Shown piece by piece: positions 1 through 7,446 of a stretch of 64,000 nt of DNA. Each line of letters opens with the position of its first letter. Position 1 is the stretch's first letter. Source of the DNA: Acidobacteriota bacterium (lineage in GTDB: Bacteria; Acidobacteriota; Terriglobia; Terriglobales; Acidobacteriaceae); assembly GCA_021836865.1 (NCBI GenBank), contig JAKBHH010000006.1:1-64000 (forward strand), in the 5' to 3' direction. The notes beneath the pieces were generated by a model. That model was not told the origin of the DNA. It saw only the letters and a list, made by a program, of their open reading frames with translations, and searched no databases. A program made the translations under genes and the position numbers.

Positions 1-114
1 GCATGGTTCGGTCAGTTCCGACGACTCTTGGTTCGGCATGAGCACCTCCTTGCCACCTACCGCGCATTCTTTTACCTCGCCTGTTTCTGGATCACCCTCA
101 GGCGGTGTTTATGA
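1..114 (+). CDS. IS5-family-like transposase, C-terminal fragment (cut by window start)
   Basis: Frame 1 is open from the first base to a TGA at 112-114 and gives 37 residues with the pattern FRRLLVRHEHLL followed by a hydrophobic helix ending in ITLRRCL. This matches the usual C-terminal tail of IS5-type DDE transposases (an R-R-L/V-V-R-x-E motif, then a helix rich in A, F and L). The stop lies inside a GTTTATGAAACAGCC segment resembling the end of such elements, where the stop often overlaps the terminal repeat. The rest of the protein lies outside the window, so whether the element is intact cannot be said. It is too short for the ORF track. Confidence 0.55.
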   Translation, partial: AWFGQFRRLLVRHEHLLATYRAFFYLACFWITLRRCL

Positions 115-125
115 AACAGCCTCTA
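1..125 (+). mobile_element. Right end of an IS5-like insertion sequence
   Basis: The transposase tail is followed by TTTATGAAACAGCCTCTAG. Its reverse complement starts AGAGGCTGTTTCATAAA, which resembles many IS5-group terminal repeats (a GGCTGTTTCA core). The boundary near 122-125 is a guess, because the left terminal repeat is not in the window and target duplication cannot be tested. If correct, the element sits at the left edge of the polysaccharide locus. Confidence 0.4.
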
Positions 126-396
126 GGGTTTGCTAAAGTAATGAAAGAATCCCTGATGCATTTTAACTGCGACGAGCGGTCCCAAGGCTTGTCCGTGCCA
201 CCCCACCGGATGAGTGTGTTGGACCTTTTTCCATGTTGGTCACCCTCAATCCTCCGGACGGTCACCTCACTCGCAACGGCCTCTCAAACAAGGTTCCCTA
301 CGAGCCTCTTATCATGCATTGCTGGGAACGCTATGGGACGCCTTGGATGAGAGGCACCGCAGGACTTCCGCAGAGACTCACCCGCAGGTCAAAATA

Positions 397-1299
397 ATGA
401 AGAAGTTATCGCATGTATCAGTGTGTATCTGCACCTTCAAGCGACCTGCTCTGCTTGAAAGGTTGCTGGCGGCGCTCAACAGACAAGAGACAGGGGGTCA
501 ATTCACAATTTCTATCGTCGTTGTGGATAATGATGCAGCTGAAAGTGGCCGGAGCGCAGTCAACAAGCACGCCGCCCAGCCAGCGGTGCCAATCAGCTAT
601 CATGTGGAGTCGAAGCAGAATATTGCGATGGCAAGGAATCGCGCGGTGTCTGAGGCAACTGGAGACCTGATTGCATTCATCGACGATGACGAATGTCCTC
701 CTCCTTCCTGGCTTCTGGCCCTGTGGACAGCACTATCCAAGCATGGGGCCGATGGCGTACTTGCTCCGGTTGATCCAGAATTCGAGCAGGGTGCGCCGCA
801 ATGGGTCGTCAAGGGTGGATTCTATGATCGCCCCAGCCATCCGACGGGGATGAAACTCGAGTGGCGCCAATGTCGGACTGGCAATGTGCTTTTGCGCCGC
901 ACGGTTTTTGAAGAACTGGGACAGCCCTTCAACCCGGAATGCTTATCTGGGGAAGATCAGGACTTTTTCAGGCGCTGCATCGAAAGGGGCTATGAGTTTG
1001 TATGGTGTCATGAGGCCGGCGTGTACGAGTTTGTGCCACGCAGTCGGTGGAAGAAAAGTTTTCTACTGAGGCGAGCGCTCTTCCGCGGGATCTTCGCGCA
1101 GCGCAACCATGGTCTACAACCGCTGAGCCTTATCAAGGCGATCATTTCGGCTCCGGTCTACCTCATGTTCCTTCCTTTTGCGATTCTTGGGGGCCAGACT
1201 CAGTTTATGAAATGTCTCTTCAAGCTCTCCTATCATACCGGCAGGCTGCTTGGCCTGTTCCGGCTGAATCCGATAAGACAGCCCTACGTTTGTGACTAG
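397..1299 (+). CDS. Glycosyltransferase family 2
   Basis: A 300-residue GT2 enzyme of the GT-A fold that should transfer a sugar from a nucleotide-sugar donor to a growing lipid-linked or surface glycan at the cytoplasmic face. The N-terminus has the typical beta strand SVCICTFKRP and the early helix LERLLAALNRQ. A DDDE metal-binding segment follows (AFIDDDECPPPSW, about residues 100-112), then GNVLLRR and the ED motif GEDQDFFRR (about residue 200), where the catalytic base normally sits. The C-terminus has a hydrophobic stretch that may touch the membrane. The ORF track start at 214 adds 61 residues without homology; I prefer ATG 397, preceded by AGGTC at a fair distance and starting directly at the fold. 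The sugar cannot be predicted. It is the first complete gene of the polysaccharide locus and is followed by the unusual tRNA gene. Confidence 0.85.
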   Translation: MKKLSHVSVCICTFKRPALLERLLAALNRQETGGQFTISIVVVDNDAAESGRSAVNKHAAQPAVPISYHVESKQNIAMARNRAVSEATGDLIAFIDDDECPPPSWLLALWTALSKHGADGVLAPVDPEFEQGAPQWVVKGGFYDRPSHPTGMKLEWRQCRTGNVLLRRTVFEELGQPFNPECLSGEDQDFFRRCIERGYEFVWCHEAGVYEFVPRSRWKKSFLLRRALFRGIFAQRNHGLQPLSLIKAIISAPVYLMFLPFAILGGQTQFMKCLFKLSYHTGRLLGLFRLNPIRQPYVCD

Positions 1300-1330
1300 C
1301 GAAACATAATAACTTTTCCAACAAGATTAA

Positions 1331-1421
1331 GGAGAGGTCGCCGCTGGTAAGGCAGCGACCAGTTTATTGGTCGTGATGGGCTTTGCTCATCCGGAGGTTC
1401 GAATCCTTCCCCTCTCCGCCA
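1331..1421 (+). tRNA. Atypical class II tRNA, anticodon-loop triplet UUA (nominal UAA reader), Ser/Sec-like body
   Basis: The 91 nt fold as a cloverleaf. The acceptor GGAGAGG/CCTCTCC is perfect, with discriminator G1418 and an encoded CCA. The D arm is short (GCC/GGC, loop GCTGGTAA, with the conserved GG). The anticodon stem is extended to 6-7 bp (1355-1361 with 1368-1374) and leaves a 6- or 8-nt loop instead of 7; the triplet after the U33-like base is TTA (1364-1366). The long variable arm is GATGGGC/GCTCATC around TTT. The T arm is GGAGG-TTCGAAT-CCTTCC with one extra base, so the acceptor plus T branch has 13 positions, as in bacterial tRNA-Sec (8/5). The long variable arm and G73 are known seryl-tRNA synthetase identity features, so serine charging is a reasonable inference. 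No ordinary isoacceptor fits the loop. It may be a dedicated non-decoding tRNA, a recoding tRNA, or a decayed tRNA; the intact stems and CCA argue against decay. Confidence 0.7.
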
Positions 1422-1451
1422 AATGTTAAGAAACGACGGGAACAAAATACA

Positions 1452-2351
1452 GTGGATATTTGCGGCGAGAAAATCAAGATCCGGGGACGTGTTTTGCGAA
1501 TTGCAAGGCTCGATGCGGACATGTTTCAGTTTCTCGAACAGACGGCAGATCAGATTGAGGCGGGACTGAAGGATTTGGGGGCCAAGGCGGATATTTTTAC
1601 CTTCAATCAGCGCCTGCCAAACACCACCCCAATCTACCCCTATTCGATGGAATGGGAAAACTTCGCTGCACTCCAGATAAGCACGTTTGAAGAGTGGTGG
1701 ACGAAACAGATTGGCTTCAAGGCGCGGAATAAGGCAAAGCAGGCAGAAAAGAAGGGCGTAGTCCTTTGTGAGGTCCCCTTCTCGGATGAGCTTGTTGAGG
1801 GCATCTGGGCAATCTACAACGAGACGCCAGTACGACAAGGCCGGCGCTTTCCACACTTTGGGAAGAGCCTTGAGAGGGTTCATGTAGAGTCGGCAACATA
1901 TCCCGAGAGCAGTGTCTTTGTTGGCGCATATCTTGAAGGAAAGTTAATCGGATTTACCAGGATCGTAAGCGACAAGACCGGAACGCAAGCAGGCTTGATG
2001 AACATAGTGTCTCTCGTCAGCCAGCGAGACAAAGCTCCGACAAATGCACTGGTGGCCGCTGCAGTGAAAGCATGCGCGGAGCGAAAAGTACAATTTTTGA
2101 CTTATTCACGCTTTGCATATGGCAAGAAGCAGTCGGATAGCCTGAGCGATTTCAAAGAGCGCAACGCCTTCAAGCGGGTCGATGTTCCGCGCTACTACAT
2201 TCCACTTTCTCCACTCGGCAAGTTTGCAATGCGTTATGGGCTGCATCACAGCCTCTCCGAGAGGATGCCTGAAGCCATTGCAAGCCGGCTCCGGGAGTTG
2301 CGTAAAGCCTGGTACAAACGCAAATACACAACGGCTTACGATGTGTCCTAA
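1452..2351 (+). CDS. FemAB/GNAT-like acyltransferase, candidate aminoacyl-tRNA-dependent transferase
   Basis: About 299 residues with the look of the FemAB branch of the GNAT superfamily. A basic segment KARNKAKQAEKKGV is followed by an acidic loop and helix (IWAIYNETPVRQGR). Then come the strands SSVFVGAYLEGKLIGFTRIV and the helix region APTNALVAAAVKACAERKV with YSRFAYGK. FemAB proteins transfer amino acids from charged tRNA to peptidoglycan precursors, while other GNAT enzymes use acyl-CoA; the sequence alone does not decide. The ORF track opens this frame at TTG 1383, inside the tRNA, so those first residues cannot be real coding. GTG 1452 (VDICGEKIKI) or ATG 1521 are better starts; I chose GTG because the residues after it look conserved-protein-like. 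It begins 30 nt after the tRNA CCA and ends 8 nt before the AsnB-like gene, so all three may share a transcript. Confidence 0.65.
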   Translation: MDICGEKIKIRGRVLRIARLDADMFQFLEQTADQIEAGLKDLGAKADIFTFNQRLPNTTPIYPYSMEWENFAALQISTFEEWWTKQIGFKARNKAKQAEKKGVVLCEVPFSDELVEGIWAIYNETPVRQGRRFPHFGKSLERVHVESATYPESSVFVGAYLEGKLIGFTRIVSDKTGTQAGLMNIVSLVSQRDKAPTNALVAAAVKACAERKVQFLTYSRFAYGKKQSDSLSDFKERNAFKRVDVPRYYIPLSPLGKFAMRYGLHHSLSERMPEAIASRLRELRKAWYKRKYTTAYDVS

Positions 2352-2359
2352 GGGAGCCT

Positions 2360-4207
2360 ATGCCCGGATTAGCAGGATTAATTACAAAGCGGCCGCGGCA
2401 ATGGGCGGTGGCTCAACTCAATTTGATGCTTTCAACCATGAATCACGAAGCATCGTACGTCTCGGGGACCTGGGATGACAGCGCAAGTGGGACATATATT
2501 GGCTGGACCGCCCGACGGCATTCATTTGCGTCGAGTATGCCGATCACCAACCAAGTCAGGAATCAGGTGCTGGTCTTTGCTGGCGAGGAGTTTACATCCC
2601 CTCGGTCAGTGCAGACCGCATGTACCATGGTAGATTCTCCCGGCGAAGGCCAGCCGTCATATCTCATCCATCTTGCGAACGAAGATCCGGCTTTCCCCCG
2701 TGTTCTCAATGGCCGGTTTCATGGCATTCTGGTCAATAGAGGGGAGGGAACATCTCACCTATTCAACGACCGATACGGTATGGACCGTCTTTACTATCAT
2801 GAAAGCTCTGACGCCTTTTACTTTGCAGCGGAAGCCAAAGCGATCCTTGCTGTGGTTCCGGAGTTGCGTCAGCCCGATATGCGCGGCATGGGGGAATTTG
2901 TCGCCTGTGGATGTGTCCTGCAGGACAGGACACTCTTTCAAGGTTTGCACGTACTGCCGAATGCCTCAAGATGGACCTTCAGAAATGGCATGCTTGAGTC
3001 AAAGGGACGATACTTCCTCGCGTCGGAGTGGGAGAACCAGGAAACTCTGGACTCGGATACCTATTACGAGAAATTGAGGGGTGCCTTTACGAAGTGCCTC
3101 CCGAGATATTTTGAAGGGCCTGGTCGCGTCGCCATCTCTCTGACGGGTGGTCTGGACACGCGCATGATTATGGCCTGGTCGCGCCTTGCAGATCGGTCCG
3201 TACCGACATACACGTTCGGCGGGCCATTCCGCGAGTGCCACGATGTGCGCATTGCGCGCGAAGTGGCCGAGGTTGCGAGACAGTCATACCAGGTCATTGA
3301 TGTCGGAGATGACTACCTCTCGCGATTCGGGCACTACGCTGAGCGTGCAGTCTATCTTACAGACGGTTGTACAGCAGTTACTCGGGGCGCTGATCTGTAT
3401 GCCAATGAACTTGCCGCTCAAATTGCGCCGATCCGGCTCACCGGCAACTACGGTAGTGAGATCTTACGGCGTCTCAGAGCCTTCAAGCCCGGCACACCCG
3501 CGCCCGATCTATTTACTCCAGAGTTTATGGGGCAGGTTGAACGCGCAACACATACCTACAGCGAGATAGCGGGCGGCCATGCCGTATCCTTTACTGCCTT
3601 CCGCCAGGCGCCTTGGTATCAATACGGTCTTCTTGCTCTGGAGCAAACGCAAGTAGCGATCCGGTCGCCTTTTCTGGATAACGATGTTGTGCAAGTCGCA
3701 TTTCAGGCGCCGGATGCGGCAATGGTCAAGAAGGATATTTTCGAAGACAGTAGCGATTGCAGCCGTCTGATTGCAGACGGCGACAATCGGTTGTCCGAGA
3801 TTCCGACTGACAGAGGATTGGGAGGGCCGAAGGGGCCGAGAGGAGTCTTTCTCCGTGCACTGCGCGAGTTTAGCTTCAAGGCGGAGTACAGTTATGATTA
3901 CGGAATGCCGCAATGGCTCGCGCAACTGGATCATGCCTTCTCGGGTCTGCGTCTTGAGCGATTGATTCTGGGCAGGCACAAATTTACGCACTTTCGAGTT
4001 TGGTATCGCGACCACTTATCTCAATATGTGCGAGATGTTCTTCTCGATCCGCGGAGTCTTTCAAGGCCCTATCTTCAGCGCCGAACGATGGAGAGGATGA
4101 TCTCTTCACATCTGAGGGGAACTGCAAACTATACCACGGAAATTACCAGACTATTGACCCTCGAATTGCAGCACAGGCTGTTCTTCGATAGCAAATCTTT
4201 TCAATGA
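2360..4207 (+). CDS. Asparagine-synthetase-like protein lacking the N-terminal cysteine
   Basis: 615 residues with the two-domain layout of AsnB: an N-terminal Ntn-type domain (residues 1 to about 215, with NDRYGMDRLYYH matching the usual RDRFG..PLYY) and a C-terminal ATP-pyrophosphatase domain whose PP-loop reads LTGGLDTR (about residue 255). True AsnB begins Met-Cys-Gly and uses Cys as the glutaminase nucleophile. Here the start is MPGLAG, so the nucleophile is replaced by proline and glutamine cannot be hydrolysed in the usual way. The enzyme could still adenylate a carboxylate and join it to an amine, as beta-lactam synthetase does. In this locus an amide on a uronic acid or other acidic sugar is a sensible but unproven product. 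The start is supported by AAGGGAG just upstream. A second member lies at 25624-27438. Confidence 0.8.
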   Translation: MPGLAGLITKRPRQWAVAQLNLMLSTMNHEASYVSGTWDDSASGTYIGWTARRHSFASSMPITNQVRNQVLVFAGEEFTSPRSVQTACTMVDSPGEGQPSYLIHLANEDPAFPRVLNGRFHGILVNRGEGTSHLFNDRYGMDRLYYHESSDAFYFAAEAKAILAVVPELRQPDMRGMGEFVACGCVLQDRTLFQGLHVLPNASRWTFRNGMLESKGRYFLASEWENQETLDSDTYYEKLRGAFTKCLPRYFEGPGRVAISLTGGLDTRMIMAWSRLADRSVPTYTFGGPFRECHDVRIAREVAEVARQSYQVIDVGDDYLSRFGHYAERAVYLTDGCTAVTRGADLYANELAAQIAPIRLTGNYGSEILRRLRAFKPGTPAPDLFTPEFMGQVERATHTYSEIAGGHAVSFTAFRQAPWYQYGLLALEQTQVAIRSPFLDNDVVQVAFQAPDAAMVKKDIFEDSSDCSRLIADGDNRLSEIPTDRGLGGPKGPRGVFLRALREFSFKAEYSYDYGMPQWLAQLDHAFSGLRLERLILGRHKFTHFRVWYRDHLSQYVRDVLLDPRSLSRPYLQRRTMERMISSHLRGTANYTTEITRLLTLELQHRLFFDSKSFQ

Positions 4208-4242
4208 TCCGGGCACACACTGCGTGAGGACGCTCCGAATAG

Positions 4243-5652
4243 ATGGCTCATCTTGCTCTTAGTCTCTCTTTGATCTTCAGCTTATGGCTGCTGATACGGG
4301 ATAGCCGACGGCGCGTCGGAGTGAGCCTTGCGGTCTGGGTTCCAATCCTGCTGTTGCTTATCCTTGGATCCCGGCGGCCGGCTCAATGGATCACCGGCGG
4401 GATCGTAACGGTGACGGAAATGGGCAATGACGCGAGCAGCAGCCCACTTGATGCGAGTGTATTCCTGGTGATCATTTCAGCGTCTGTCCTCATCACGACA
4501 TTGAGAGGCATGAGGTGGCAAAGGATATTTGCTGCGAATCCTATCCTTCTCACGTTCTACTTCTATTTTCTCCTGAGCGTTCTCTGGTCCGGGGATCCCT
4601 CGGGGTCTATCAAGCGGCTGATCAAGGACTTTGGCCTAATCTTTGTTGCAGGAGTGATTTTCTCCGAGAGGTCTCCGCTTGAGGCAATGAGGGCAGTGTA
4701 CTTTCGGTGCGCCGCAGTTCTTCTGCCGTTGTCGATTGTGTTTATCAAGTACTTTCCTGACTACGGACGTGCATACACGATCACCGGCGGCATGATGTTC
4801 ACTGGAGTGACAACGCAAAAAAATTCACTGGGAGAAATCGTCCTTCTATTTACCCTGTTTCTCGTATGGGACTGTATCGAGAGCCGCCAGAGTCGCAGTC
4901 TGAGCAAGTGGCTATTTGGTATCTGGGACAGGCTGATTCTACTCGCCATCGGTTTGAGACTCTTGCAGCTCTCACAAAGCAAGACGGCTATGCTTTGTGT
5001 AGGAATCGGGGTCTTTCTCGTGTGGCGGAACGGATGGCTAGTGACCAAGCCGATTAATCGTCTCATTCACATTGCTGCATTAGCGCTCCCTTTCCTTGTG
5101 TTCTTCTCGCAGGAGTTCAGTACGGTGATCGCCCCGATTGTAGAGGCGATGGGAAGAAATATGACCTTTACGGGCAGGACGGACATCTGGAACCATATCA
5201 CGCTGAACACCGTCAATCCTCTCATCGGAGCGGGCTTCTGGAATTTTTGGGGCGGCCCAGGAGGATATGCAATAAGTCAGGCAATGCTCACGGTTGTTCC
5301 CAATGCGCACTGCGGGTACGTCGACATATACCTTGATGGAGGTATCCTCGGCATCGCTCTCCTATTTGCGGTCTTGATTGGATACGGCCAGACCATTATT
5401 AGCAAGATGCAGGCCGGGGCTGATGAGCACAGATATCTCCGCGTACGTTTCAGTGTTTTGATTGTACTGATCATCTACAATCTGTCCGAGTCAACATTTG
5501 CTCGGATAGGGCCGATCTGGTTCACAGCGCTACTGATGCTTGTCAATTTCCCGGGGTACATCAAGGGAGCGATCAGCGCGGGCAGGCCGGGTACACAGAA
5601 AGCATTAAGGCCCAAGGTTGACTTTGCATTCCACAGCCTGGGTACAGGTTGA
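4243..5652 (+). CDS. O-antigen ligase / Wzy-type polymerase family membrane protein
   Basis: 469 residues, strongly hydrophobic, with about ten to twelve predicted membrane segments and a large periplasmic loop near the middle to C-terminal half. The loop holds GRTDIWNHI and, about 15 residues later, PLIGAGFWNFWGG. The G-R-x-x-I/L-W ... P-x-x-G-x-G pattern is characteristic of the Wzy_C/O-antigen ligase family, which polymerises lipid-linked repeat units or transfers finished glycan to an acceptor at the outer face of the inner membrane. Polymerase and ligase cannot be separated from sequence alone; because a flippase is encoded at 13842, polymerase is the simpler reading. The start is ATG 4243, with AGGA about 11 nt upstream. 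It lies 35 nt after the AsnB-like gene. Confidence 0.8.
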   Translation: MAHLALSLSLIFSLWLLIRDSRRRVGVSLAVWVPILLLLILGSRRPAQWITGGIVTVTEMGNDASSSPLDASVFLVIISASVLITTLRGMRWQRIFAANPILLTFYFYFLLSVLWSGDPSGSIKRLIKDFGLIFVAGVIFSERSPLEAMRAVYFRCAAVLLPLSIVFIKYFPDYGRAYTITGGMMFTGVTTQKNSLGEIVLLFTLFLVWDCIESRQSRSLSKWLFGIWDRLILLAIGLRLLQLSQSKTAMLCVGIGVFLVWRNGWLVTKPINRLIHIAALALPFLVFFSQEFSTVIAPIVEAMGRNMTFTGRTDIWNHITLNTVNPLIGAGFWNFWGGPGGYAISQAMLTVVPNAHCGYVDIYLDGGILGIALLFAVLIGYGQTIISKMQAGADEHRYLRVRFSVLIVLIIYNLSESTFARIGPIWFTALLMLVNFPGYIKGAISAGRPGTQKALRPKVDFAFHSLGTG

Positions 5653-5826
5653 ACTCCAATAGGCTCGACATCCAATACTCCTGCTTTAGTTGTAAGGTGT
5701 ACGGCAGAACGCAAGATGGCGAAGTGCGACAGCAAAGCGGCCAGCAGCACCATAGTTCAGGTCGATATAGTTACTGAGTCGATCGCTCGGATGCGGTTGT
5801 GCAGCCCAAACTTCGCCGTTGGACTT

Positions 5827-5830
5827 GAGG
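5827..5830 (+). promoter_or_regulatory. Ribosome binding site deciding a GTG start
   Basis: GAGG sits 8 nt before GTG 5839, which opens a reading frame that soon enters the first membrane helix of the GT39-like protein. The ORF track start at ATG 5716 has no comparable site. Confidence 0.4.
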
Positions 5831-5838
5831 ATCTAAAC

Positions 5839-7266
5839 GTGACATCTAAGAAAGACGCTCTCCATGCAAGAGAGCACCGCAAAGAGATACCTCTATCTCA
5901 AGGAGAAAGGTATGCACGCATTGCCCTTCTTCTTTCTGTCGCATGCAATATTGTCGTCGTGTTCCTGGTTATCCCTATTCTGAACAGCCGCCTTTCGCAC
6001 GCATACAACCATGACAAATTTACTGACGGCTATGATCTTATAGCGTCTAATTTAGTAGCAGGAAATGGCTACAGGTTCTACCCGGATACTGCGCAGACCA
6101 TGATGCGAGAGCCGGGATATCCCTTGCTGCTTGCAGGACTCTATCTTGTCTTCGGGAAGAGCTTTGTTATTGTCAAAAGTGCGAATCTTGCATTTGCCTT
6201 GATGACGGCCTGGCTGCTAAGGCTGTTGACTCAACGAGTGGTTCAATGCAACACAATCAGTGCAACGATCTGCGCAGATCTGGCCTCGAGTCTGTTCTTT
6301 CTGCACCCCGGCATCATGATCGCAGAGAGCAGAGGCGGTGTTGAGCTTCTCTTTGCCATGTTGACGACTGGCCTCATTCTCGTCTTAATCGATGCATGTA
6401 CTCGAAACAGCCCGTTGAGATTTGCGGCAGCAGGCGCCATCCTGGGTCTGATTGTCATCGTAAGAAGCACCCCCGTGCTTTTTCCAATCCTATTCTTCGC
6501 AGGACTGCTTTTGTTGCAGCGGAAGCCTCGTCCACTTCATGCAACGCTCAAACAGTTTCTCGCTTTTACTTTGGCAATGACGTGTGTCATGTCTCCCTGG
6601 ATCGTGCGCAACTTTAAACTCACTCATCGCTTTGTGCCAACTGCAAGTGTGCTAGGCGTATCTGCGCAGGCGGGCGAGTATATCAACAGCAGGCTGTGGA
6701 CCGGTAAGCCATTCTGGCTTCTCGACCGGGAGGCCTCACGTGAGCGCGACAAAATCGCCGACCAACTTGGTTACAGATTTGAAGACGGAGCCAATGGCTA
6801 CTATCAGACGTTTTACCGGGCCCAGGATGAACTGACGTTCTCTGCATATCTAATGCATAGCGTGACGACCATATACCGGAAATCGCCCCTGCTTTTTGCC
6901 CGATGCATCGCACAGAATGCATTTAACTTCTGGTTCTCAGGTAGAACGTGGGATGCGACGCTCGCAAACATCATCGTTCAAATGCCTTACCTCGCGTTTG
7001 CGATTGTGGGCATCGTGTCGCTCATAAAACAGGAGCGACTGCGGGTCATTTTGCCGATCCTCGTGTATATGGGCGGAATCTTTGCAGTGCACCTTCCCGT
7101 TCTTGCTCAAGCTCGCTATAGCATCCCATTTGTCCCACTCTTAGCTACACTCTCTATCGCAGGCGTTGCGGAAATTTGGAAGAGCTCCATCGGCGGGATA
7201 GGAGCGCCGAAGACCCGAGTGTTGGCCCGCGTTGACTCCTGTGAAGGGACGCCGAAAGCCTCGTAG
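5839..7266 (+). CDS. GT39-like integral membrane glycosyltransferase
   Basis: About 475 residues with many membrane helices (first one ALLLSVACNIVVVFLVIPI). Before the second helix is a short loop carrying KFTDGYDLIA and TMMREPGYPLLLAGLY. This acidic and arginine-rich first periplasmic loop followed by P-x-Y/L is the usual pattern of the dolichyl-phosphate-mannose mannosyltransferase (PMT, GT39/ArnT) clan. These enzymes use a polyprenyl-phosphate sugar donor on the periplasmic side. The role here would be to add a side residue to the glycan or a lipid after flipping; the acceptor is unknown. ATG 5716 gives a 516-residue product with a soluble, non-conserved leader; GTG 5839, with GAGG 8 nt upstream, gives a cleaner protein. 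The C-terminus ends in a short polar tail. Confidence 0.7.
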   Translation: MTSKKDALHAREHRKEIPLSQGERYARIALLLSVACNIVVVFLVIPILNSRLSHAYNHDKFTDGYDLIASNLVAGNGYRFYPDTAQTMMREPGYPLLLAGLYLVFGKSFVIVKSANLAFALMTAWLLRLLTQRVVQCNTISATICADLASSLFFLHPGIMIAESRGGVELLFAMLTTGLILVLIDACTRNSPLRFAAAGAILGLIVIVRSTPVLFPILFFAGLLLLQRKPRPLHATLKQFLAFTLAMTCVMSPWIVRNFKLTHRFVPTASVLGVSAQAGEYINSRLWTGKPFWLLDREASRERDKIADQLGYRFEDGANGYYQTFYRAQDELTFSAYLMHSVTTIYRKSPLLFARCIAQNAFNFWFSGRTWDATLANIIVQMPYLAFAIVGIVSLIKQERLRVILPILVYMGGIFAVHLPVLAQARYSIPFVPLLATLSIAGVAEIWKSSIGGIGAPKTRVLARVDSCEGTPKAS

Positions 7267-7446
7267 TAAGGCTTGGCCGCGCTGCCACCGGGCATTCAGG
7301 GAGGAGAATTCTACGGACGTCATAGTTACTCTTGCAACTCTCATCATGGGCACACCCGTGTAGAGAGGTTGCGCCAAGAAATCTGACTTCCCGGACACCA
7401 GGTGTTCAGGAAGATCGAACGCCGCCAACTTCTGAATAGAAGAAAT

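Noticed and set aside
1331-1421. Plain tRNA-Sec (selC) assignment
   Set aside because: The anticodon is not UCA, the D stem is short in the simplest fold, and no selA or selB is in the window; only a likeness is claimed.
1383-1451. N-terminal extension of the FemAB-like ORF starting inside the tRNA
   Set aside because: The bases form the tRNA variable and T arms and the CCA end, so coding there is unlikely; GTG 1452 is used instead.
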